Assembly: GCA_030743445.1 (NCBI GenBank)
Contig: JASLSL010000064.1
Location: forward strand, 1-8,222
Source: Alphaproteobacteria bacterium
GTDB taxonomy: Bacteria > Pseudomonadota > Alphaproteobacteria > UBA8366
Direction of reading: 5' to 3'
DNA length: 8,222 nucleotides
Below are positions 1 to 6,270 of the stretch, one piece after another. The notes beneath the pieces were generated by a model. That model was not told the origin of the DNA, made no database searches, and saw only the letters and a program-made list of their open reading frames with translations. Both the position numbers and the translations under genes were made by a program. Every line of letters starts with the position of its first letter. The first letter of the stretch is position 1.

Positions 1-1
1 C

Positions 2-724
2 GGGATCGTCGAGGAGTTGCATCCCGAGGTCGTGAGCTTCCATTTCGGGCTGCCGGCCGAGGCTTTGCTCGCCCGCGTCAAGGCGGCGGGCTGCGTCGTC
101 TTGAGCTCGGCGACTACGGTGGCGGAGGCGCGCTGGCTCGAGGCGCGGGGCTGCGATGCGATTATCGCCCAGGGCTACGAGGCCGGCGGCCATCGCGGTA
201 TTTTCCTCGGCGACGATATCTCGACCCAGGCCGGGACCATGGCCCTGGTGCCCCGGATCGTCGACGCGGTCGAGGCGCCGGTGATCGCCGCCGGCGGGAT
301 CGGCGACGGCCGCGGCATCGCGGCGGCGATGGCTCTGGGGGCGGCCGGCGCGCAGGTCGGCACCGCCTACCTGTTTACGCCCGAAGCGTTGATCAGCGAC
401 CTGCACCGCGAGGCGCTGCGAACCGCCAGCGGCGACGAAACGGCGCTGACCAATCTGTTTACCGGCCGCCCGGCGCGCGGCCTGGTCAACCGGGTGATGC
501 GCGAGGTCGGGCCGATGTCGCTCGCCGCACCCGCCTTCCCGACCGCCGGCGGCGCCCTGGCCCCGTTGAAGGCCAAGGCCGAGGCGGCGGGAGACAGCTG
601 GTTCTCGTCGCTCTGGTCGGGTCAGGCGGCGAGCCTGGGGCGCGAGACCGGCGCCGGCGAGCTGACCCGGCAGTTGGCCGAGGAGGCGCTGACGCGGCTC
701 AGGGCGGTGGCGTCGGAGGGCTGA
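2..724 (+). CDS. Nitronate monooxygenase / 2-nitropropane dioxygenase family flavoprotein (5' truncated)
   Basis: This is the C-terminal 240 residues of an FMN-dependent TIM-barrel enzyme of the nitronate monooxygenase (NPD) family, which oxidises alkyl nitronates; many members have unknown substrates. The frame is open from base 2, so the true start lies left of the window. Comparison with the usual length (about 320 residues) suggests that some 80-100 residues are missing. Visible hallmarks are GYEAGGHRG, with the His at bases 191-193 in the position of the family's catalytic His, then the FMN-phosphate segment APVIAAGGIGDGRG followed by an ALGAAGAQVGT helix, and the C-terminal LFTGRPARGLVNR block. 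The stop codon is 3 nt before the VOC gene, whose ribosome binding site lies inside this gene's last codons, so the two are probably co-transcribed. The family call is firm; the natural substrate cannot be told. Confidence 0.9.
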   Translation, partial: GIVEELHPEVVSFHFGLPAEALLARVKAAGCVVLSSATTVAEARWLEARGCDAIIAQGYEAGGHRGIFLGDDISTQAGTMALVPRIVDAVEAPVIAAGGIGDGRGIAAAMALGAAGAQVGTAYLFTPEALISDLHREALRTASGDETALTNLFTGRPARGLVNRVMREVGPMSLAAPAFPTAGGALAPLKAKAEAAGDSWFSSLWSGQAASLGRETGAGELTRQLAEEALTRLRAVASEG

Positions 725-727
725 GCC

Positions 728-1165
728 ATGGAGCAGCGGGTGAGCCTGATTACCCTCGGGGTTACCGACCTCGAGCGGGCGAGGGCGTTTTACGAGGGTG
801 TCATCGGATGGACGGCGGCGCCGGGACCACCCGGAATCGCATTTTTCGATCTCGGCGGGATCGTCTTTTCGCTCTATCCGCATGACGATTTGGCGCGCGA
901 CACAAAGGCCGAGGCCGGCAACAGCGGCCATGGCGACTACAAAGGCTTCGCCCTTGCCCATAACGTCCGGACCGAGGACCAAGTAGATGCTATTTTTTCG
1001 CGGTTGAGGGACGCAAAGGCGACAATTATCAAGCCACCCGAGCGTGCCTTCTGGGGCGGATACTCGGGTTATTTCTCCGACCCTGACGGTCATATTTGGG
1101 AGATCGCGCACAACCCCCATTGGACGATCGAGGGCGACGGCCGGATTTCCATGACCACGGAATAA
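728..1165 (+). CDS. VOC family protein (glyoxalase/bleomycin resistance/dioxygenase fold)
   Basis: This is a 145-residue cytosolic protein of the vicinal oxygen chelate superfamily, of normal length for a single-polypeptide two-module VOC protein. The first beta-alpha unit is ITLGVTDLERARAFYEGVIGW (residues 8-28). The second module ends with GYSGYFSDPDGHIWEIAHNP (residues 111-130), where Glu125 is the usual C-terminal metal ligand. The N-terminal His/Gln ligand position of glyoxalase I is not evident (the strand reads VSLITLGV), so metal binding and activity are uncertain. The ATG at 728 is preceded by GGAGGG at 715-720 with 7-nt spacing, inside the upstream flavoprotein gene, which indicates translational linkage. 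Substrate unknown; pairing with a nitronate monooxygenase-like enzyme hints at an oxidative catabolic or detoxification role. Confidence 0.88.
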   Translation: MEQRVSLITLGVTDLERARAFYEGVIGWTAAPGPPGIAFFDLGGIVFSLYPHDDLARDTKAEAGNSGHGDYKGFALAHNVRTEDQVDAIFSRLRDAKATIIKPPERAFWGGYSGYFSDPDGHIWEIAHNPHWTIEGDGRISMTTE

Positions 1166-1168
1166 TCG

Positions 1169-1184
1169 GCCGGCCGGTGCCGGC
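1169..1184. terminator. GC-rich stem-loop between convergent genes (weak terminator candidate)
   Basis: A perfect 6-bp inverted repeat, GCCGGC-CGGT-GCCGGC, occupies most of the 32-nt gap between the stops of the VOC gene (plus) and the SDR gene (minus). Its position suits bidirectional termination. Neither strand has a T-tract after the stem, so it is not a canonical intrinsic terminator, and chance is a real possibility in GC-rich DNA. Confidence 0.25.
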
Positions 1185-1197
1185 GGGCCTTGCTCCC

Positions 1198-1995
1198 CTA
1201 GTAGTTCACCGATTCGCCGGAGCCGCCGTCGACGGCGATCGACTGCCCGGTGACGATGTCGGCGAGCGGCGAGCAGAAGAACAGAACGGCCGACGCGATA
1301 TCCTGCGGCTCGATCAACCTGCCCATCGGAATCTGCGCCACGGTCTCGGCCGAAATCTCCTCCATGGTGACGCCCGCGTCCTTCGCGCGGCGCTCGAAGT
1401 TGCCCAACATCCGATCGGTCGCGGTCATGCCCGGGTGAATGCAGTTGATCGTGATGTTGTCGGGCGCCACATGGCCGGCGAGCTGCTTGGTGAAGTTGGC
1501 GACGCCGGCGTTGACGACGCCGTTGGTGACGCGCAGCGGTGCCGCGATGCGCGCGGTCATGCCGCCGATATTGACGATCCGGCCCCAGCCCCGCTCCTTC
1601 ATATGCGGGACGACCTCACGGGCGGAGCGGATATAGGCCATCAGCTTGACGTCGATGTGGTGCCGCCAGTGTTCATCGGTCTGCTCGTCGAACGGCGCGC
1701 TCAGCGAGCTCACCGCGTTGTTGACCAGGATATCGATCCGCCCCGCCGCCTGCGCCGCCGCGGCGACGAAGCGCTGGATGTTCTCGGGCTCGCCGACGTC
1801 GGCCTGGATCGGCCAGGCCTCCACGCCATGGGCGCAAATCTCGTCCGCCGTCGCTTCCAAGGTTTCCGGCGTGCGCCCGCAGAGCGCGACACTCACGCCG
1901 TGTTCCGCCAAGGCGAGCGATATCGCCTTGCCGATGCCCCGGCCGCCGCCGGTCACCAGCGCCACCCGATCCTGCAGTCCCAAATCCATTGCCAT
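1198..1995 (-). CDS. Short-chain dehydrogenase/reductase family protein with a non-canonical active site
   Basis: This is a 265-residue Rossmann-fold protein of classical SDR length. The cofactor-binding half is intact: TGGGRGIG at residues 15-22, Arg41 after beta-2 (compatible with NADPH), ADV at 65-67 and NNA at 92-94. C-terminal features PG (188-189) and VTGQSIAVDGG (248-258) are also present. The catalytic tetrad is not. Lys117 replaces the usual Asn (DVKL for DVNL), NIGG (142-145) replaces NISS, and the YxxxK site reads NGVVN (158-162), so both Tyr and Lys are Asn. It may be a non-catalytic binding protein or use different chemistry. The family is certain, but the usual '3-oxoacyl-ACP reductase' label would be unsafe. 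A second ATG at 1989 (M3) lies 7 nt after GGTGAGG, whereas the ATG at 1995 is almost in contact with it, so the true start is probably 1989 (263 aa). It lies about 90 nt downstream of the YeeE-family gene on the same strand. Confidence 0.9.
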   Translation of the reverse strand: MAMDLGLQDRVALVTGGGRGIGKAISLALAEHGVSVALCGRTPETLEATADEICAHGVEAWPIQADVGEPENIQRFVAAAAQAAGRIDILVNNAVSSLSAPFDEQTDEHWRHHIDVKLMAYIRSAREVVPHMKERGWGRIVNIGGMTARIAAPLRVTNGVVNAGVANFTKQLAGHVAPDNITINCIHPGMTATDRMLGNFERRAKDAGVTMEEISAETVAQIPMGRLIEPQDIASAVLFFCSPLADIVTGQSIAVDGGSGESVNY

Positions 1996-2083
1996 GCCTC
2001 ACCACTTTGCCTCGCCGCAGCATGAACCAACCCGGCCAAGCGGTCCATGGAGGCGGGGTCATGGCGGCGCGGTCAGGGCGGGC

Positions 2084-3211
2084 TCAGTCGTTGGAGAGGC
2101 CGAAGAACGGCCTGAGCTTGACCCCGAGCCAGGTGCCGGGGAGCGCCAGCGCGATCCAGAGCCAACCGTGCAGGCTGGTCGATATGACGCCGGAGAAGAA
2201 GGCGCCGATGTTGCAGCCGAAGGCGATGCGCGCACCATAGCCCATCAGCAAGCCGCCGATCGCCGCGGCGGCGAGCGAGCGCAGCGGGAAGTCGATCCGC
2301 GGCGCATAGCGCCCGGCGAGGCCGGCGGCGGCAAGCGCGCCGAGCACGATGCCGGCGTTCATTACCGAGACCGTGTCCTCCAAGAGGCTGCCCTTGAGCG
2401 CATTCTCGGTGAAGCCGCCGGTCCAGAACCAGTTGCCGGTCGGGTCCCAGCCGACGAGCTGGGCGGTCTTCGCACCCCACAGCGTGAACGCCCAGGTGAT
2501 GCTCCAGGCGTGGCCGGCGACGACCAGGGTCAGCCAGTTCAAAAGCGCCAGCGCCAACGCCCCCCAGAGGAACGGCCAGTTGCCCCGCAAAAGCCGTTTC
2601 CAGCCGGTTGCCCCATCGCCTTCCCGGCGATCAATCCGGCCCCAGCGCCTGAGCCCCCACCACACGGCCGCAAACACCGCGAGTTGGAGGATCACCGCCG
2701 TCGTCCAGCCGATCTCATGACCGAGCGCGATCTCGGGCCAGCGCGGTGTTGCGGACCACCACTGCATATGAAGGCTGGCCCAGAACGAGCCGGCGACGAA
2801 GGCCAAGAGCGTCGCCATCATCCGGGTGCTGCCGCCACCGAGCGTAAAGAGCGTGCCCGAGCCGCAGCCGTTACCGAGCTGCATGCCGAGCCCGAAGAAG
2901 AAGGCACCGACCGCGACCTGGACCCCGGCGGGGGCAATGGCGCCGTAGACCCGCCCGCCGAACACCGTCCCTTCGGCGAGCGTCGGCGCAAACAGCGCGG
3001 TGCCGACCGCGAGCATGACGAGCTGGGCCGAGACCGCGCCGACCTCGCGGCGCACGATCATCCGCCGGTAGGCGGCGGTGAAGCCGAAGGCGGCGTGGTA
3101 GAGGGCCATGCCCAGCAACCCGCCGATCGCGATCAGCGCCGGCATCCGCCAGCCCTGGTCGGCCAACAACCAGACCCCGGCGGCGAGCAGGCCAAGCGCC
3201 GCCACGACCAC
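2084..3211 (-). CDS. YeeE/YedE family sulfur-compound (thiosulfate) transporter, TsuA-like
   Basis: This is a polytopic inner-membrane protein of the YeeE/YedE family, whose characterised member TsuA imports thiosulfate through a relay of conserved cysteines. It has many hydrophobic segments and two family signatures: LGNGCGSGTL, with Cys116, and ARIAFGCNIGAFFSG, with Cys333 (numbered from the GTG at 3211). The earlier family motif that usually contains FC before a membrane-proximal Arg reads FGFTAAYRR here (residues 42-50), so the first cysteine appears to be missing. The coordinates use the first conventional start, a GTG at 3211, but it has no ribosome binding site. A strong site 9 nt upstream of an in-frame ATC at 3265 argues for 18 extra residues, giving 393 aa. 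No TusA-like sulfurtransferase gene, a common partner, is visible. It lies between a DUF302 gene upstream and an SDR gene downstream, all on the same strand. Confidence 0.9.
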   Translation of the reverse strand: MVVAALGLLAAGVWLLADQGWRMPALIAIGGLLGMALYHAAFGFTAAYRRMIVRREVGAVSAQLVMLAVGTALFAPTLAEGTVFGGRVYGAIAPAGVQVAVGAFFFGLGMQLGNGCGSGTLFTLGGGSTRMMATLLAFVAGSFWASLHMQWWSATPRWPEIALGHEIGWTTAVILQLAVFAAVWWGLRRWGRIDRREGDGATGWKRLLRGNWPFLWGALALALLNWLTLVVAGHAWSITWAFTLWGAKTAQLVGWDPTGNWFWTGGFTENALKGSLLEDTVSVMNAGIVLGALAAAGLAGRYAPRIDFPLRSLAAAAIGGLLMGYGARIAFGCNIGAFFSGVISTSLHGWLWIALALPGTWLGVKLRPFFGLSND

Positions 3212-3262
3212 CGGCCGCTGGATGGCGGGTCCGACGGGTTCGTCTATGTCACTGGCGGTCGT

Positions 3263-3279
3263 GATGGCCGGCTACTCCT
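3263..3279 (-). promoter_or_regulatory. Ribosome binding site and apparent ATC start for the YeeE-family gene
   Basis: On the minus strand GGAAGAGGAG (AGGAG core at 3279-3275) is followed after 9 nt by ATC at 3265-3263. From there an open frame reads ITTASDIDEPVGPAIQRP directly into the transporter sequence. An in-frame TAG at 3274-3272 lies between the site and the ATC, so the frame cannot begin further upstream. No ATG, GTG or TTG occurs between the ATC and the GTG at 3211. Either the gene starts at the rare codon ATC, or an ATG was mutated or misread at this base, or translation starts poorly at GTG 3211 or 3205. Confidence 0.5.
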
Positions 3280-3321
3280 CTTCCGAGGCAGGTGGCTCGC
3301 GCCAAACCCAGTTTCTCCTGA

Positions 3322-3425
3322 TCGTCATTCCCGCGAAAGCGGGAATCCATGCCTGAGCATCGGTGCCGCTCGGGTCTCCCAGGCATGTATTCCGGATCAG
3401 TGCTGCGCGCTGTCCGGAATGACGA
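3322..3425. repeat. 104-bp palindromic REP-like element with cloverleaf folding potential
   Basis: The ends are perfect 10-bp inverted repeats, TCGTCATTCC (3322-3331) and GGAATGACGA (3416-3425). Inside are three adjacent hairpins. Arm 1 (3327-3346) is an 8-bp ATTCCCGC stem closed by a GAAA loop. Arm 2 (3348-3387) is an 8-bp CATGCCTG/CAGGCATG stem with a 24-nt loop. Arm 3 (3389-3420) is an ATTCCGGA/TCCGGAAT stem continuing into CAGTGC/GCGCTG with one bulged base. With the 5-bp outer TCGTC/GACGA stem they form a four-way junction with only single unpaired bases (3347 and 3388) between arms. The ATTCCCGC-GAAA-GCGGGAAT unit resembles widespread proteobacterial REP/MITE-type repeats. It lies 30 nt past the stop of the DUF302 gene and upstream of the transporter gene, so it could end or stabilise a transcript. 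No transposase is nearby. Confidence 0.85.
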
Positions 3426-3455
3426 ATTGGGATGGCCCGGCTCGTGCCCTATCCC

Positions 3456-3944
3456 TCAGCCGCCGACCGTCTGGGCGACGATCTTGGCCCAGATGGCGTC
3501 GAGCTGCTTCGCCATCGCATCCAGATCGGCGCTGCCGTAGACCGCGAACACCGCGCTCGGCAGGCGGTAGGTCAGGGTCGCGGACCCGTCGGCGTTCTCG
3601 GTGACGTAGAAACGCAGCGGCGCCTCGATCCCGGACGCGACACTCGCCTTCAGCATGCGCACCGCGAAGTCGTTGCGGTAGACCCCGACGACCAGGTTGC
3701 CGGCGATCTTGATGCCGCGACCCTTGGCGCCGGCACTGGCGCTCGCCATGGTCACGACGTACATCTTGTTGGCCTCGACCGCGGCCTCGAGCCGGCTGCG
3801 CAGCTTGCCGAAGTCGTGCTTGGTCTTGATCACCTTGGTGCCGGGATAGGGCGTGGCGTTGCCGGCCGCGGCCGGCAGGATGAAGACGAACGCCAGGGCG
3901 ACCAGCGCGCCGGCGACGCTCAAGGCGAGTTTTCTCGACAACAT
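3456..3944 (-). CDS. DUF302 domain-containing exported protein
   Basis: This is a 162-residue protein with a clear N-terminal signal sequence: MLSRK, a hydrophobic run to about residue 23, then PAAAGN, so cleavage is likely near residue 27. The mature part carries a DUF302 domain: the opening segment around TKHDFGKLRSRLEAAVEANKM, and the typical block APLRFYVTENADGSATLTYRLPS. DUF302 has no established biochemical function; members occur in the periplasm and sometimes near sulfur or redox genes. The start at 3944 is chosen because AGGAGG (3959-3954) sits 9 nt upstream and because the signal peptide then begins properly; an in-frame ATG at 3983 would add 13 residues without a comparable site. 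It lies upstream of the YeeE-family transporter on the same strand, separated by about 190 nt that contain the cloverleaf repeat, so co-transcription is possible but not shown. Confidence 0.85.
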   Translation of the reverse strand: MLSRKLALSVAGALVALAFVFILPAAAGNATPYPGTKVIKTKHDFGKLRSRLEAAVEANKMYVVTMASASAGAKGRGIKIAGNLVVGVYRNDFAVRMLKASVASGIEAPLRFYVTENADGSATLTYRLPSAVFAVYGSADLDAMAKQLDAIWAKIVAQTVGG

Positions 3945-3953
3945 CGAATCGGA

Positions 3954-3959
3954 CCTCCT
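3954..3959 (-). promoter_or_regulatory. Shine-Dalgarno site deciding the DUF302 start
   Basis: A full AGGAGG lies 9 nt before the ATG at 3944 on the minus strand. It favours that codon over the in-frame ATG at 3983 and puts a standard signal peptide at the N terminus. Confidence 0.8.
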
Positions 3960-4055
3960 CGATAAATGCCTATTGTGCTTCACTAATATTCAAGCCTGCG
4001 CATGCACCGCGCCAGGGCCCGTCACCCGCATGTGATCAATGTTGACCCGGACGGC

Positions 4056-4925
4056 TCACCACCGGAAGCCCGTCGCGGCATAGGTCGCAACAACGCCGGC
4101 CTCGGCGGTCGCCTCTTCGATGCGCGCCGCATCGGGCGCCCCATGGCCGTCCGAAAGCAAGTCGCTGTGGATGCCGGTGGTGACCAGCAGTGCCGCGATG
4201 CCGACGCCGTTGGCGCCTTGGATGTCGGTCGTCAGCGAATCCCCGGCGCAGAGGATGCGCCGCGTGTCCCCAACTCCGAGCAACTCGAAGCAGGCCTCGA
4301 ACACCGAGGCATGGGGCTTGCCGTGCCAGCGCACCTCGCCGCCGAGCCCCTCGTAGCGCTCGGCGATGGCGCCGGCGCAAAGCTCGGGCACCCCGGTGCG
4401 AACCACGATCCGGTCCGGGTTGGCGCACACCATCGGCAGCTTTCGCGACACGGCGTCGCCGAGCAGCGCGTCGTAATCCTCGATCGCGTCCTCGTCGCGC
4501 CAGGTGCCGGTATCGAGCAGGAAGTCCGCCGCTTTGATCGATCCGACGAAGTCGAGGTCGAGCCCCTCGCGGATGTCGCGATCGCGCTCGGGGCCGATGT
4601 GGAAGCAGGCGCGGCCCAGGTTCCGGTACCAGTCGTCGGGCCGCTCGGCGAGGTGCCGCCAGGTCTCCTCGCCCGAGGACATCAGCCCGTCATAGGCGCC
4701 GCGCGCGACGCCGATCTCGACCAGGCGCTCGGCGACGCCCTCGATGCGGCGCGGCGCGTTCGACAAGAGCACGACACGCTTTCCGGCCTCGCGCAACCGC
4801 CCGAACGCATCCAGGACACCCGGAAACGGCTTGGCGCCGTCATGCACGACGCCCCAAAGGTCGACGATATAGCCATCGTAATCGCCGGCGATCTCGCCGA
4901 CGCCGTCCACGATGCACACACTCAT
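4056..4925 (-). CDS. HAD superfamily class IIA protein (TIGR01459-like hydrolase)
   Basis: This is a 289-residue cytosolic protein of the haloacid dehalogenase superfamily, class IIA (C2 cap, related to NagD and phosphoglycolate phosphatases), resembling the proteobacterial group TIGR01459. Motif I is VDLWGVVHDG (residues 21-30): the nucleophile Asp22 is present, but the general acid/base Asp expected two residues later is Trp24, a DxWG form I associate with this group. Motif II is LLSNAPR (Ser55), motif III is HGKPH (Lys203), and motif IV is CAGDSLTTDIQGA (Asp229 and Asp234, for Mg2+). The cap domain lies between motifs II and III. Physiological substrate is unknown; 'sugar phosphatase' would be a guess. 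The start ATG (4925-4923) overlaps the upstream EAL gene's stop by 4 nt (ATGA), which indicates translational coupling. The frame is open far upstream of this ATG, but that stretch is the shadow of the EAL gene. Confidence 0.9.
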   Translation of the reverse strand: MSVCIVDGVGEIAGDYDGYIVDLWGVVHDGAKPFPGVLDAFGRLREAGKRVVLLSNAPRRIEGVAERLVEIGVARGAYDGLMSSGEETWRHLAERPDDWYRNLGRACFHIGPERDRDIREGLDLDFVGSIKAADFLLDTGTWRDEDAIEDYDALLGDAVSRKLPMVCANPDRIVVRTGVPELCAGAIAERYEGLGGEVRWHGKPHASVFEACFELLGVGDTRRILCAGDSLTTDIQGANGVGIAALLVTTGIHSDLLSDGHGAPDAARIEEATAEAGVVATYAATGFRW

Positions 4926-6187
4926 TCGTCGTCCGCGAGGCGCAGCGGATTGAGCGGCGGGTCCTTGCTGATGCGCGGCTCGCCGAAGAGGTAGCCCTGG
5001 CCGAAGTCGATGTTGTGGTCGAGCAGCTTGAGCAGCGTCTGCTCGCTTTCGATCTTCTCGACGATCAGGTCGACGCCGACGCGGTCGAGATCGGTCCTGA
5101 GCATCGGCAGGTCGCGCCGCGCCCCGTTGCCCCCGCCGTTCGCCAACAACGTATCGGCTTCGATCTTGACGAACTGGAAACCCTGCTTCGCGAAGGCGGC
5201 GGCGTCGAAGTCGATGTCGGTGACCTGGTCCATGCAGAACCGGTAGCCGACCCGGCTGAGGCGGCGAACGTCCTCGATCGCGTCGTTGGTGCGCGTCGCG
5301 AGGTCGGCCTGGGAGAACTCGAACACGATGCTCGGCGCCAAATCCTCGCAGCTCTCCAGGAAGGTGATGAACTCCTTGAAGAACTCGCGGTCGGCGTGGG
5401 AGTTGGGCGAGACGTTGCAGAAGAACGCGGTCCGGTAGTCGTGTTTCTGGATCTTGCGGATAAGCTGGATGCAGCGGAACAGCAGCATGTTGTCGATCGC
5501 CTTGATCAACCCCGCGTCCTTGGCGACCTCGATGTAGCGATCGGCGGTGACCACGGCACCATCGGCCGCGCGGATGCCGCTGAAGCACTCGAAGTAGCGG
5601 ACCTTGCGCTGGGGCAGGCTGACGACCGGCTGGATGTAGAGGTCGATGCGGTTCTGGCGCAGCGCGTCGCGCACGATGTCGAGGATCGCGGTCTGGCTGA
5701 GACCGGGGGGCAGGGCCGGCGCGGTATCGTCGCCGCGGGGTGCGGCGGCGAGGCCCGGCCCGCTGCCGACGCCCGCGTTGGCGGTGAAGTCCGGGCCGCC
5801 ACCCTCGGTATAGAGTTGCTCGACCAGGCTGTGCAGCACTTTGACCTCGGAAGCGACCTCCTGGATTTCGCCGCTGGGTTTGGGCTCGGTGTCCCGCGCC
5901 TCGATCATCTCGTAGACCCGCCGGAGCTCGTCGCGGGCGCGCTCCACGTCCTCGCGGTTCTGGTCGTAGGCCTTGCGCAGCACGACGAGGCGGTGGATCC
6001 CCCTGAGCTCGGCCTGACGGCGGGTGATCGCCTCGTGGCCGAGCGCCCCCGCGAGCAGCACGATCAGGCCGAGCAGCATCGCGGTGTCGCGATCGAGGGT
6101 CGGGAATATGCCGGGCAGGATGACGGCGGCGACGATCGCGGCCAGCGCGTAGGTGATGAAAATCGCGAAGTGCGCAACTGTCGACAT
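4922..6187 (-). CDS. Membrane-anchored degenerate EAL-domain protein, TipF-like
   Basis: This is a 421-residue protein. Two hydrophobic segments (about residues 6-28 and 36-50) are followed by a charged, probably coiled-coil stretch (about 52-125), a Gly/Pro/Ala-rich linker (about 128-162) and an EAL domain (about 165-408). The EAL signature reads ECF (200-202). N258 in CNVSP is kept. The usual EiTE position reads FEFSQ (289-293). The DDFG metal motif reads MDQV (319-322). Lys341 in VKIE, EKIE (377-380) and the GQGYLFGEP block (396-404) remain. Altered ECF and DDFG motifs suggest it binds c-di-GMP or partners rather than hydrolysing c-di-GMP. The architecture (two membrane segments, coiled coil, degenerate EAL) matches Caulobacter TipF, a c-di-GMP receptor in flagellar assembly, but orthology is inferred from architecture only. 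It is translationally coupled to the HAD gene downstream. No strong ribosome binding site precedes the ATG. Confidence 0.88.
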   Translation of the reverse strand: MSTVAHFAIFITYALAAIVAAVILPGIFPTLDRDTAMLLGLIVLLAGALGHEAITRRQAELRGIHRLVVLRKAYDQNREDVERARDELRRVYEMIEARDTEPKPSGEIQEVASEVKVLHSLVEQLYTEGGGPDFTANAGVGSGPGLAAAPRGDDTAPALPPGLSQTAILDIVRDALRQNRIDLYIQPVVSLPQRKVRYFECFSGIRAADGAVVTADRYIEVAKDAGLIKAIDNMLLFRCIQLIRKIQKHDYRTAFFCNVSPNSHADREFFKEFITFLESCEDLAPSIVFEFSQADLATRTNDAIEDVRRLSRVGYRFCMDQVTDIDFDAAAFAKQGFQFVKIEADTLLANGGGNGARRDLPMLRTDLDRVGVDLIVEKIESEQTLLKLLDHNIDFGQGYLFGEPRISKDPPLNPLRLADDE

Positions 6188-6270
6188 GGATTCGGGCCGC
6201 CGGTCGGTTTCGCGGCAAGGTTACGCAGCACTCGGGCGGCGGGCAAGCCCGGGTGGCATCGGCGGCCGTA

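Noticed and set aside
1096..2025. Long plus-strand open frame (309 codons), antisense to the SDR gene
   Set aside because: It is Arg/Asp/His-rich without family features and mirrors a well-supported SDR on the minus strand; it is a GC-rich shadow frame.
3322..3425. Cloverleaf element considered as a tRNA
   Set aside because: Arm sizes, the 5-bp outer stem, the absence of T-loop and D-loop consensus and the lack of a CCA-proximal acceptor pattern do not fit a tRNA; a REP-like repeat explains it better.
1646..3604. 652-codon plus-strand open frame
   Set aside because: It is antisense to the SDR, YeeE-family and DUF302 genes and has the low-complexity Arg/Glu/Pro composition of a reverse-frame shadow.
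3960..4055. Possible promoter for the DUF302 gene (TTGAAT followed by TAGGCA on the minus strand)
   Set aside because: The spacing is 15 nt and the -10 match is poor; it cannot be told from chance.
6188..6270. Possible terminator after pyrD (CGGG-CAAG-CCCG near 6240-6251)
   Set aside because: The stem is only 4 bp without a T-tract, as expected by chance in GC-rich DNA.
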